Assembly (NCBI GenBank): GCA_036172665.1
Contig: CM069875.1
Span: forward strand, 12,666,001 to 12,730,000
Length of the DNA: 64,000 nucleotides
Reading direction: 5' to 3'
From: Prosopocoilus inquinatus
Lineage: Eukaryota; Arthropoda; Insecta; Coleoptera; Lucanidae
Positions 22,301-31,133 of this stretch are shown piece by piece. How positions within the stretch are numbered: position 1 is the first letter of the stretch; each line of letters starts with the position of its first letter. The notes under the pieces were generated by a model. The model was not told the origin of the DNA, ran no database searches, and saw only the letters and a program-made list of their open reading frames with translations. Position numbers and translations under genes: made by a program.

Positions 22301-23063
22301 CGCTGCTTTCTTCGTCATTCATGTGGTCCAGACGTAGTTTTGCTAAGTTTTCTCGCTGCGCTTGATCTAATGCTTGTTCTTCTAAAACGTCGGTTTCCAT
22401 TAATTCGTAATTATTTAATTCGTTTGTGTCATAAGGCTCAACTTTAATTGGTTTCGGAATTTTGATTGTGACGGCATTTTCTCTGGGATTAACTGCAGTT
22501 GTAATTGCATAATTATTTGTTGTAATTTCAACACCGGACGGGAACTTAATATGTTTCATCAAACCTGCACCATTACCTAGGTCAACTGGGAGTTTTATTA
22601 CGGTGTTCGACCTTGGTTGCAGCGTCAACTGATAACAAGTGGAAGTTTCGTACGACTTCCTGTGCCGTACTGGGTCATCGTTCGGGTCGTCATAATAAAT
22701 CGGAATAGTTACATTTTTAGTCTGCAAGTTTTTATTTTTAAAATCTATTTTGGCCTCTAATCTTTTTAGTAAATCCGTACCAATTAAACCTCCGTATTTA
22801 ATGTTGAAATCAAAAATATAAAATTTATGCTCTTCCGGCGTTTTAAATAATTTTAGCAATGGAATCTTAGCTACGTGATTATGTTGAGAAACACAATGCG
22901 CTGATTGAATCAAGAAAGGCTCTTCGTACACGAATTTTGAATAATTTTTATTTACTAATCTTTGCGAAATAAGTGTTTTGCTCGATCCCGTGTCTATCAT
23001 AAATTTAGCGTTTAGTTCCGGTATTATTATATAGGGTAATTTACTAATTGTCGTGTTGTGCAA
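19330..23063 (-). pseudogene. pol: pol (protease, RT, RNase H, integrase), broken in the integrase
   Basis: A 1013-residue frame (23063-20022) has the aspartic protease motif IDTGSSKT near residue 26, RT with VYLDDVIIYS, RNase H (TTDASNVALG...), and the HHCC and first catalytic Asp (LHADTL) of integrase. An in-frame TGA at 20022-20024 interrupts the integrase core. The next frame (20021-19809) holds TLDNGTEF and ITERFHST, then a one-base frame change near 19809 leads to the C-terminal frame (19809-19330). Two lesions against one LTR difference is unusual and could reflect sequencing error. Pol follows gag after 5 bases in another frame, as expected for -1 frameshift expression. Confidence 0.93.
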
Positions 23064-23068
23064 TTGGA

Positions 23069-24292
23069 TTACCTCGGGGTGTCTGTACTCGAAGCGTCGG
23101 GAAAATCCTGATTGTCCTGTATTTCATATTCTGGATGCTCGGCATAAAATGCGTCTGCATATTCGTTCATTCCGTCTATTACTTCCGATTGATTACCATA
23201 CTCGTTGTAGTTGTTGGTTTCCTCTTGTTCCGGATCTTCTTGATAAAACAATTCTTCAGCTATGTAATGTTTATTTTGCTGCGGTGCTACATTGAACCTC
23301 GGCAGATTTCTTGTAACTCTTGTATTTCCGGAGCTCGTGTCCATAGGTTCCGGAAAATTACGCTTATTTTGATTCGACTGTTGGGCTTGATTCGTTTGAA
23401 TCCCAAATCGCATCGGAGAATTTACGGATTGTCTGAATGTATTATTTTGGACAGGATTAAATCTTGTTGCATTTGATGGGAAGGCGTTGTTTACTGGTCT
23501 AGGAATGGTATTATTTAAAGGCCTAGGAAAGATATTGTTTACGGGCCTAGGAAAAATGTTATTAACTGGTCCAGGAAATTGTGATTGTTTCGGTGGTCGG
23601 AATTGAAATTGGCTCGACGTGTTGGGAAAACTGAACTGAGGTTTGGGTAATGTCGGAGTGAATTTTGGAATTGGGTTATAATTATGTTGTTCGTTGAGTG
23701 TTGTGCTGCGATTTAATGTGTAGTTGAAGTTTTCTTCTTCGATAACCAGGCTCATTGCTTTTTCTAAACTATCCGGCTTTTGATGTCTCACCAGGTTTCG
23801 TAAATTTTCGGGTAATCCTCGTAGATAGGTCTGCAGGGCTACGTCATCATAGATTCGTGATTTAATTATTCTCACTTCGACGCTGGGTTCGAAAATTCTT
23901 AATTTGGCGAAAAGTAAACTTCGAACGTCTTGGCATCTCATTCCGAAATTATACGGCGATTCACCCTTACTTGGTCGCAAATCTTGTAAATCTCTGGCTA
24001 GACATCTTTCGTCCCTTTGATCTCCAAAATATTGTTGCAGAAGATCTTTTAATTCTCCCCAAGTATTTGTTTGTTCTCTACTTCCTATAAGTAGAAGAGC
24101 TCTACCTTCTAATTTGGCGATAATTACGCGGAGTAAAAACTCATTAATTGGATCATGCGGATTTTCGCGATTACAAAATGTAGTTAATAAATATTCGCAA
24201 GCGGAAATAAAAATAGGTAACGTCGACGCATCTCCGTTATATTTCGGTATTACATCTAAATGATTTTTCGTGATATCAGCTACACTAGGCAT
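23069..24292 (-). CDS. gag: gag
   Basis: 407 residues, intact. Residues about 15-215 form the retrotransposon Gag core (YNGDASTLPIFISACEYLL, ...YNFGMRCQDVRSLL, LQTYLRGLPENLRNLV). Residues 215-320 are Asn/Pro/Phe-rich with five near-repeats of FPRPVNNI, visible as ~30-bp tandem units at about 23480-23575. The tail is acidic. No CCHC knuckle is seen, as in gypsy-group Gags. It assembles the particle that packages element RNA. Confidence 0.88.
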   Translation of the reverse strand: MPSVADITKNHLDVIPKYNGDASTLPIFISACEYLLTTFCNRENPHDPINEFLLRVIIAKLEGRALLLIGSREQTNTWGELKDLLQQYFGDQRDERCLARDLQDLRPSKGESPYNFGMRCQDVRSLLFAKLRIFEPSVEVRIIKSRIYDDVALQTYLRGLPENLRNLVRHQKPDSLEKAMSLVIEEENFNYTLNRSTTLNEQHNYNPIPKFTPTLPKPQFSFPNTSSQFQFRPPKQSQFPGPVNNIFPRPVNNIFPRPLNNTIPRPVNNAFPSNATRFNPVQNNTFRQSVNSPMRFGIQTNQAQQSNQNKRNFPEPMDTSSGNTRVTRNLPRFNVAPQQNKHYIAEELFYQEDPEQEETNNYNEYGNQSEVIDGMNEYADAFYAEHPEYEIQDNQDFPDASSTDTPR

Positions 24293-24628
24293 TTTGAATT
24301 GTACCGTTTAAAATAATGTTTCGTAAAAATTATTCGTTTCAATGATGTGGGAATAATTGCGGAAAATAAAGGAATGAGTCACTTACAACAGAAGCAGTAT
24401 GCAAAATTTCATGCTTTTTCCTTCTGGTCGGTCCGTAGCAGAATTCGATGCTCGGCAACTCGGTCCTCTCTTGGAGTTTTCTTTTCTTGCTCTCACTGTT
24501 ATTTTACACGAACGGAATATCGATTTTAGATTTCACTTTCTCGCACTAACCCGAGAGCGACAGAGTTCGATAGTTAATAAATTGTTAAAACAAAAGTCTC
24601 GAAAAATTTTGATTTCGAAGGACTTTAA

Positions 24629-24648
24629 CTATCCTACTGACTGCGCCA
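24629..24648 (-). promoter_or_regulatory. Primer-binding site, tRNA-Ser type
   Basis: The minus strand reads TGGCGCAGTCAGTAGGATAG from the last LTR base. Its first 17 bases match the complement of the insect tRNA-Ser(AGA) 3' end (...CCTACCGACTGCGCCA) except for one base. 17.6 and 297 of Drosophila use the same tRNA. Confidence 0.8.
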
Positions 24649-24834
24649 CTTATGTTTTTGGAAAACTCGAAAGAGTTTTTAAAAACAATTTATTTGAGAA
24701 ATTACAAACCGACAGCGATTTTAGCCGCACGGAAATATTGTAAAAACTAAGCAAGTTACATATTCATACGTATTTATACATATTAATTTGCTGATGCGCT
24801 TCCTGCTGACCGGGGATAATGACCGTACATAACT
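24648..24834 (-). repeat. 5' LTR of the errantivirus-like element
   Basis: 187 bp, ends AGT...AGT on the minus strand, followed directly by the tRNA-Ser primer site. Confidence 0.95.
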
Positions 24835-25152
24835 CGCGCGCGGATGTTTGCGGTTTGTGTATGTAAAATATGTGCTGCGAGGTGCGGCGGCGGCGGCGAC
24901 GACGGCAAGCAGGGTGTGGGGTTGTTCTTTGCGGCATGCGGAGTGCAGGATGTTGCATGCGGGGTGTTTCTTAGAGGCATGCGGAGTGCAGGGTGTTTCT
25001 TAGCGGCATGCGGGGTGCTGCATGCGGAGTGCTTCTTTGCGGCATGGAGGGTTGCGGCATGCAGGGTGCGGCATGCGGGGTGCTTCTTTGCGGCATGCAG
25101 GGTGCTGCATGCGGAGTGCTTCTTTGCGGCATGCGGCGGCGGCGCAGCGTTT
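24835..25152. repeat. Left TIR of element 2, inner part with GCATGC minisatellite
   Basis: Continues the TIR after the gypsy and matches inward of the right TIR until GCAGCGTTT. It is GC-rich in an AT-rich window and consists largely of variants of a TTCTTTGCGGCATGCGGAGTGC unit. The left TIR (461 bp in total) has more GCATGC units than the right (346 bp), while the right has a GTC-rich insert near 60870-60920 that the left lacks. Confidence 0.9.
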
Positions 25153-25268
25153 CGTGGTTCGTACGGAGGTTTGCTATTGGGATATGGAAGTCTCAAAATA
25201 AAAATACGTTTGAAGAATGTTGTTTTTTTTATATTAATTTAAAATCTGTATAAATAAAATAATATAAT

Positions 25269-25769
25269 TTAGTAGAAAAAATAATATTCTTTTTTTGAAC
25301 GTAAAAAATTACAGATAATATGTACATTAACAATTGAACAGATGCAGAATCTATTAGTATGATATAGGCAATTTTTATTTGATTTGGGTAATGCTGGAGC
25401 TTCCGGATGTTGTTCTAAATTTATAATTTCCATCGAGGGTAGAAATTGTTTGAGAAATTTCAGCTTCTGATGACCTTTTACGAATATTCGTTGATGATGC
25501 TTGGTGAAGCGAAGTAGAATTTTCTGAACTTCTTTATAGGGGGTGTAGCCATCGTTGTAGCGTAGAGAGTGGTGATTTTTTTCAAGCCATGTAATTTGTG
25601 TTTTGTGTTTTGGATTGAGATTGTGGAAAGGTGTGGGTGGTTTAAATATAAAATGTACGATACCGTGTCCACCATCGTATATTGCCAATTCTTTGATGAT
25701 GAAGTGATTCAGTTGAAATCCTTCAAGATCGATGACTAACGATTTTACGTTTATTTCTTTCTGAAACAT
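25269..25769 (-). CDS. Conserved Polinton-associated protein with VIDLEGF...KELAIYD motif (RNase-H/exonuclease-like fold suspected)
   Basis: 166 residues, intact. It belongs to a family I recognise from many arthropod genomes near Polintons: LVIDLEGFQLNHFIIKELAI at the N-terminus, WLEKNHHSLRYNDG in the middle, RIFVKGHQKLKFL about residue 115 and a Cys/His-containing C-terminus (CLYHTNRFCICSI). The acidic IDxEG at a first strand and the later IFVKG...L strand recall DEDD exonucleases, but a full catalytic set is not evident, so enzyme activity is only a suggestion. It is the first gene inside the left TIR and lies downstream of the capsid gene on the same strand. Confidence 0.65.
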   Translation of the reverse strand: MFQKEINVKSLVIDLEGFQLNHFIIKELAIYDGGHGIVHFIFKPPTPFHNLNPKHKTQITWLEKNHHSLRYNDGYTPYKEVQKILLRFTKHHQRIFVKGHQKLKFLKQFLPSMEIINLEQHPEAPALPKSNKNCLYHTNRFCICSIVNVHIICNFLRSKKEYYFFY

Positions 25770-25823
25770 TTCGTATTTATTCTGTAAAATTGGATTTAGA
25801 AGTGTAGAAATTTCTTTTATCTT

Positions 25824-25824
<1 letters not shown>

Positions 25825-25913
<89 letters not shown>

Positions 25914-25994
25914 TGCGCGTGCGCGTGCGCGTGCGCGTGTGCGTGTGCGTGTGCGTGTGCGTGTGCGTGTGCGTGTGCGTGTGCGTGTGCGTGT
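25825..25994. repeat. (GT)n/(GCGT)n microsatellite
   Basis: 170 bp: pure GT from 25825 to about 25908, then GCGCGT and GTGCGT variants to 25994. It stands where the capsid gene should have its C-terminus and reads as a His-Ala/His-Thr tract in that frame. Confidence 0.97.
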
Positions 25995-27083
25995 CTAATG
26001 TCAACTGTCGACGATTTCACAGATTCATTTTGTTTGGAACAATCTATAACGTAGAGGGCTTTTGTCCGGAAGTTTGCCAGATTTAAAATTGGCTCGCTGT
26101 TGTTTCGACCATAGTAGCTTTTTTGACAATCTGCATACATTATATACGCAATAGTGAATTTATTTCTTGTCATTTCAAGATTTAAATTCTTATAAGGATA
26201 ACTTTCTAACTCATTTAAATATAATTTTATGTTTCTAACATGCGCATGGTCGAAGTCTGATGCGTCTTTGTCGGTTTTGTCTTTCTTGTTCTCTTGAAAA
26301 ACTAGAATAACGTATCGAGGTTTCTCCATATTCGTTGACGTTCTTATAGGCCAGACGTTGCTAGTAGTATTTCGCATACTAGGCAATTCGTGCAGCTCCC
26401 ATTGTCGAAATGGAATGTAAATTGGCTTGGATTGTTGCAGAATCTTTAACATACTTATTTCATTTCATCGCTGAGAGTAATATAAGGAATGTGCCATTCG
26501 ATTTTATTTAAGGTGATGCTAGCCGTCTTCGTACCCGTAATAATGTAGCAATTGTTGTCCGTTCTAGAACGCAGTAAAACTATTTCCTGTTTAGCGTTTA
26601 TGATAATTTTATTGTAGTCTTCGGCGATTCCGAGCAGAAACTTTAAAGGTATGCAGGCAGTAAACGTGCCGTTCTGAAAAGTCGAATGGTCGTCTTGAAG
26701 GGGTACACATCCTGCTACTTGCAACACTGCGCTTTCTGCTTTATTGTAGGATAAGTAGGCTTTTATGGTGCTCGTCATGCCGACATTTCTCACCTTATCG
26801 ACTTCTTTGCCATTTATTTAATATCGGATCTCTTCAAATAGAAACGCGTATGCGTTATTCGTTAATCGACAGTTTCCTGTACCGTTTGCATCCTCTTTAA
26901 ACGTCCCCTCAATGTAGATATAACTTTCATGAGGATGGATCTAAATGTCTTGATGATTAATTACTATTCGGACTTGTCGGACTCGTCGTTGTTTTTGAAA
27001 TTATTATACGTTGCCGAATACCAGTGAAACTGTTTCTTAATTATTGTTTCGTCAAAATTGACGTTTTCGAAGAGTTGAAACAT
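25995..27083 (-). pseudogene. Double jelly-roll major capsid protein, broken
   Basis: Start ATG at 27083-27081. The N-terminal jelly-roll part is spread over several frames: 27083 to a TAG at 26964-26966, then frames with a TAA at 26818-26820, then 26793-26455, and after a further frame change 26452 to the microsatellite. Family landmarks include QFHWYSATYNN, CRLTNNAYAFLFEEI, FTACIPLKFLLGIAEDYNKI, TLNKIEWHIPYI, RQWELHELPSM and [13 protein letters not shown], all shared with Polinton capsid proteins. The C-terminal ~50 residues expected after VDIR are replaced by the (GT)n repeat. It formed the pentameric-trimeric shell in the ancestor; this copy cannot be made as it stands. Confidence 0.85.
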
Positions 27084-27236
27084 TGCTGTTGCTGCTGCTG
27101 CTTTTCACTTTAAAGCCCAAGCTTTTTAAAAATATATGTATATTGTTCTGTGTTAATCTCGATGCGTTCGACTGACGAATGATGCGAGCAGCGTTTATGT
27201 TCTGATTATTATTATTATTATGGAAACACAAACCCA

Positions 27237-27962
27237 TCACGACACTTGTTTCCTTAATTCAATACTAATGCGAATCTGTTCGCCTCTAAAGTTTATAAGA
27301 GATCCGTTCTGGTCTAATAGAGTCAACGTAATATTGTCAATTTTACGCACAATCACCGGTAAGTATACAATATTATGAGGAGTAATGTTGATGCTAAAAC
27401 CTGGATCGACGGATGGAGAAAACTCGGAAATCGTATGCGAGAGAGTGTTGTCGTAAAATGAATTCGTTGCAATGTTGCATTCGATTCGAACGGTGGTGAC
27501 TTTAATAATTTCAACAGGTAAATCGGACTGGTGTAATTTATTTGCTTCCAGTATTTTTGACGAAAAGCCCAGCATGCGAGCTATGGAGTCGGATTTTTCA
27601 AAGTCAATTTTGAACTTACAACGAATCTCACATTTTAACGTATTATTGTTCGGCTTCAGGGATAATTTTGACTCATCATCATCATCATCATCATCAGTAA
27701 CCGACCCGTTGGCGACAATTGCTTTTTGAAGGAATTTTTCCAAATCTTGGATTTCATACGAACCGGTGGAAATGCTTATAACTTTATCCTCATCATAATA
27801 GAATTTATTATTTTTCCCTTCTTCAACGTTAGGTATTGTATTGTAGGTGAAAAGACTCAACAAGCCTATTTGATATTCGTAGTTAGAATTTAATTCAATA
27901 GGTGGATAATAACTTGCTGAGAGAATGCTGCTGTTGCTTACCAACGTAAAAGTTCGAGACAT
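27237..27962 (-). CDS. Minor capsid (penton-like) protein
   Basis: 241 residues, intact. The family pattern of Polinton penton proteins is clear: FTLVSNSSILSASYYPPIEL at the start, LSLFTYNTIPNVEEG, STGSYEIQDLEKFLQKAI, LKPNNNTLKCEI, SIARMLGFSSKILEANKLHQSDLPVEI, FSPSVDPGFSINITP and NFRGEQIRISIELR at the end. The fold expected is a single jelly roll forming the five-fold vertex. A (GAT)n run codes for seven Asp at about residues 88-94, a local expansion. It lies directly upstream of the major capsid gene on the same strand. Confidence 0.85.
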   Translation of the reverse strand: MSRTFTLVSNSSILSASYYPPIELNSNYEYQIGLLSLFTYNTIPNVEEGKNNKFYYDEDKVISISTGSYEIQDLEKFLQKAIVANGSVTDDDDDDDESKLSLKPNNNTLKCEIRCKFKIDFEKSDSIARMLGFSSKILEANKLHQSDLPVEIIKVTTVRIECNIATNSFYDNTLSHTISEFSPSVDPGFSINITPHNIVYLPVIVRKIDNITLTLLDQNGSLINFRGEQIRISIELRKQVS

Positions 27963-28022
27963 TTTTTCTTGTATGTGCGTGTGTTTATTTGAAATGAAAG
28001 TGACTAAAACAACTGATTATAT

Positions 28023-28349
28023 TCATTTATTACAACATTCTTTATATAAAAATTCTAGGCACAAGTGGCCGCAGTTTACAGCATCGAACTTGTGAAAAGT
28101 TTCATGATTATAAATTATTCGACTGCCTTCAAAGTAGCGAATTAATTCGTACGGATGCTGAAGATTTCCAACACTATCGAAATACAAAACTGTATTATTC
28201 CGTTTCACGTAGGCTACCCAATGTGATCCGGGTCCTTTCTTAGAATCCAAATTTACTATGCCGCTTTCAAATCGACGAGGTTTCCTTGGCAAATAGTCGC
28301 GCATAAAAACGCCTCGAAAATAACGTACGTGTTTTTTCGCAAATTTCAT
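28023..28349 (-). CDS. Adenain-like cysteine protease (virion maturation)
   Basis: 108 residues from the first Met. The catalytic His is in GSHWVAYVKR, the acidic residue in YFDSVGN and the Cys in NCGHLCLEFL, the order of adenovirus protease (C5 family). This enzyme cleaves capsid precursors in Polinton-like viruses. The family is usually 30-40 residues longer at the N-terminus; the same frame is open upstream to a TAA at 28428-28430 without an ATG, so the start may be lost or non-AUG. The C-terminus ends at 28023 next to the capsid genes on the same strand. Confidence 0.8.
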   Translation of the reverse strand: MKFAKKHVRYFRGVFMRDYLPRKPRRFESGIVNLDSKKGPGSHWVAYVKRNNTVLYFDSVGNLQHPYELIRYFEGSRIIYNHETFHKFDAVNCGHLCLEFLYKECCNK

Positions 28350-28427
28350 TACTTCAAAGTCTAACCGAGCTCTTCGAGGCAGTCTTTTGATTAGTTTTCT
28401 TTCTGTCGAAGATATAATCCTAAGCCT

Positions 28428-29252
28428 TTACGATACGGCTTTAGATAGAGACCGCTGCCTCCTTTTTTCCCCAAAGCGATCGCTTCCATTATGATTATGA
28501 CGCTTGGCCTCTTCGAATTTTTTCCTTGCTTCTTTAGCTTTGTTCACTGCGTTCGCAATGCCTGCAGCGCCGCCAGCTAACGAACCTGCAGCACTTAAAC
28601 CTGCAAACAGCGGTACAAGGAAAGGAATAATACCTCCGACTTTAGGAACAGCTATTACGCGAGGCTTTCTAATGTTTTTCTTGCCGCCCGCTTGTTTCAA
28701 GGCAATTTTTGACGATGCTCTTGCGATTTTTATAGCTTCGTTCGTATCGTCCATGTGTTTAAATTGTTTCACATTGTTGCGAATTTTTCTAACAATTTGA
28801 CCTAAAGCTACTTTACGACCACCGCCAACGGCATGTTGACCACGACGATGACGACGACGACGAGGACCTTGACGACAACGGCGAGGACCTCGATGACTAC
28901 TACTAGCATGACCCATTCCTAATTTACGTTTACTTTTCATGGCAGTGGTAACAAACCAAGCTGCCGACTTTTCACCCAACGTAGCGTCTTTCGACTTTAC
29001 GCGATTCCAAGCACGCTCTTCCAATACTTTGTCCGCCGAATGTCTGTCTTTTAAATCTGAATATTACGAATATGCAATGTCGTGCTCTTTGCATGCACGA
29101 TCGAGATCGTTAATACCGGGATCGCCTCTTTGCAAACGTTTGTTTAACTTTGTGCCAGGCCCGCAGTACTGGTAACCTCCCGGAATATGTAATTCTACAG
29201 GCAACTTATTTATAAGAGAATTTAAAACACCCGCACCGCTGTACGTAATCAT
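28428..29252 (-). pseudogene. Capsid-associated protein with parvovirus-like PLA2 motif, Arg-rich core and hydrophobic helix; one stop
   Basis: Frames 29252-29064 and 29024-28428 are in phase, separated by a TAA at 29064-29066. The first carries a phospholipase-A2 signature as in parvovirus VP1: YCGPGTKL (Ca-binding loop) and the catalytic ACKEHDIAYS (His-Asp). The second continues the domain, then an Arg/Gly-rich segment (GPRRCRQGPRRRRHRRGQ) like an adenovirus core protein, a hydrophobic segment IIPFLVPLFAGLSAAGSLAGGAAGIA and a basic tail. Such a protein is released from entering particles to breach endosomes. The stop follows the PLA2 motif, so only ~62 residues could be made unless it is an assembly error. 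It is divergently placed to the ATPase. Confidence 0.75.
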
Positions 29253-29367
29253 TCGTTCTGAGACAACAACAAGAAAAAACCGTCAAATATATAACATCTG
29301 CCGCTGCTGCTTCATATCGAAAAAACTAAGTCGCGACAAGTAGAGAGAGAGAGATAATTTAAAAATA
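29253..29367. promoter_or_regulatory. Divergent intergenic region between structural and ATPase gene sets
   Basis: 115 bases separating the minus-strand structural genes from the plus-strand genes, with AAATATATAACA near 29285 and a (GA)n run at 29343-29352. A bidirectional promoter is inferred from gene layout only. Confidence 0.3.
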
Positions 29368-30065
29368 ATGAGAATTGTGAAGCAAGTTCATTCTCTGCCC
29401 TTTGTAAACATGAATTTTTTGTGCGAGGAGGAGGAAAAAGAAACAAATTGTCATCATACGCTGTTACCTTCAACACTGAGATGCATCATTGCTGGACCCT
29501 CCAATTGCGGTAAAACCAATTCATTGTTGTCGTTGATCGTCCATCCAAACGGATTATTCTTCGAAAATGTTTATGTTTACTCGAAATCCCTGTACCAGCC
29601 GAAATATCAAGCGTTAGAGAAAATTCTAAGTAAAGTCAAAGGTGTGAGTTATTTCGCTTTTAAAGAGAACGATGAGATAATTAACACTGAAAATGCGAAG
29701 GAGAATTCCATATTTATTTTCGATGACGTTGCATGTGATAAACAAAACAACATAAGGAATTATTTTAGTATGGGTCGACATAAGAGCATAGACTGTTTTT
29801 ACCTTTGTCAAACTTACACCCGAATTCCGAAGCATCTTATTCGTGACAATGCCAATTTTCTAATTTTATTCAAGCAGGACGAAACAAATTTGAAACATGT
29901 ATATGAAGATAATGTTGGTACGGACATGTCACTTGAGCACTTCAAATCCGTGTGTGCAGAGTGTTGAAAAGACAATTATAGTTTTCTCTGTATTGCAAAG
30001 GACTATGATATAGACAAAGGTAGATATCGCAAAGGTTTCGACAAATATATTATTATTAGTAGCAA
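29368..30065 (+). pseudogene. FtsK/HerA-type genome-packaging ATPase of element 2, one TGA
   Basis: 199 residues to a TGA at 29965-29967, and the frame is then open to about 30080 with the conserved C-terminal DIDKGRYRKGFDKYI. Walker A is GPSNCGKTNS (about residues 49-58), Walker B IFIFDDVACD (about 118), then NYFSMGRHKSIDCFYLCQTYTRIPK (sensor region). Unlike the element 1 copy, the central part is complete. The TGA lies where relatives have Trp. The start may be the first Met or a later one (NMNFLCEEEE). Confidence 0.85.
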
Positions 30066-30087
30066 TGTCGCGGCGGCGTGCTAGTTA

Positions 30088-31132
30088 TTGTCGTCGTCGA
30101 TGTCGTTGTTGTTCCAAACAGCTATGGATAGAAAACAGAAAGTAAAATTGGATATTATTAAAGCTAGTAAGGCAATAAGAAAGAAATATTTATCTTTGAA
30201 AAAAAGTAAACTCGAAAGAGATGATATATTAAATAAAAAATATAAACCGATCACCGAACTTTTACAAGATCTAATTAAAGAGATAAAAACTGAAAAATAT
30301 TCTTTTCTGCCTGTTAAAAAGCAAAATAAAAAATTGGAAACTAGTACTGCAGCAACTAATAGTCTCAGTAATATATCAACACCAAAACCTCAACAACAAC
30401 GACACAATTTTCGCCTCCCGCGCAGCCCAGTTTTATTCAAAGCGAATCTGTCGGTGAATATAATCCATTTTCTGAAACCGAAGAAGAAGATATCGATGGA
30501 GACAGAAGACTTTCTGAAGTCAGAGACCTGTACCATTCAATGGTTGCGGATAACCCATCTATCGCTAATGAATACCTCGATCAATACGATTCGCTTCCTA
30601 GATATTACATTGAGGGCTTATTAAAAGATTCACGCAATGAATATGACAATGTGTACGGCATTCGCTATAATCCGGTTACAGATGGATGGGGAATCGGAGA
30701 CAGCGATATCGTATTAAAGGGAAAAGATTTGACAGTTAATAATATTACTTATCAGGTTTATATGAATTACTTTTTAAAAAGCAACCTACTGGATACAAGA
30801 AGAACGATCTGTCTAACTATAAAGACATATTGAAACGTACGAATGCTCACCGAAGAAATAATGAACCCGGAGGTCAAGTAAAAGGGAACCGAAGTGAAAA
30901 ATACAAAACTATAATTCAACCTTTATTCGAAAGAGGCAGACAACGCGGTAAAACTTGGAGCGGTGAAGGCTTAGAAGTTGAAAATAAGCCGTTTCAGTAT
31001 ATTTACTACGACGATATTAACGAAATTGTAGAAAAGTTGAGGTTGTTGAAAGCATCGCAAGACGCCGGTCATACCGGACATAATAACGAAATTGTTGCAA
31101 TTATCGAAGAACTGAAAGAAGCAGGTGTATAG
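30088..31132 (+). pseudogene. DUF8207-type protein of element 2, two frameshifts
   Basis: Homologue of the element 1 gene at 3482-4501, in the same position after the ATPase. Its N-terminal basic coiled-coil region is in the frame of 30088-30530, the RDLYHS...NEYLDQYDSLPRYYIEGLL...YGIRYN segment in that of 30540-30770, and the YKTIIQP...RGKTWSGEGL end in that of 30830-31132. So at least two frame changes (about 30400-30540 and 30770-30830) break it. The C-terminal EGLEVENKPFQYIYYDDINEIVEKLRLLKAS segment is an extension absent from the element 1 protein, while the conserved core is shared. Confidence 0.75.
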
Positions 31133-31133
31133 A

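Larger units (their letters stand above)
17448..24834 (-). mobile_element. Gypsy/errantivirus-like LTR retrotransposon with env
   Basis: 7387 bp, 187-bp LTRs at 17448-17634 (3') and 24648-24834 (5') that differ at one base (17535 versus 24735). LTR ends are AGTTATG...CATAAGT, as in the Drosophila gypsy/17.6 group, and the target duplication is CGCG (17444-17447, 24835-24838). Primer site next to the 5' LTR is complementary to a tRNA-Ser 3' end; a polypurine tract AAGGGTGGAGG precedes the 3' LTR. Gag, pol and env are all on the minus strand; pol and env are disabled. It sits inside the left TIR of element 2, so it is younger than that insertion. Confidence 0.95.

Noticed and set aside
23048..24743. 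Plus-strand frames of 60-142 residues over gag and the 5' LTR
   Set aside because: Shadows of the minus-strand gag; no motif.
24783..25253. Cys/His/Ala-rich frames on both strands in the GC-rich TIR
   Set aside because: They come from the GCATGC minisatellite inside the TIR, are not kept in the right TIR and differ in length.
25777..26086. Poly-His/Thr and poly-Cys/Val frames
   Set aside because: They are translations of the (GT)n microsatellite.
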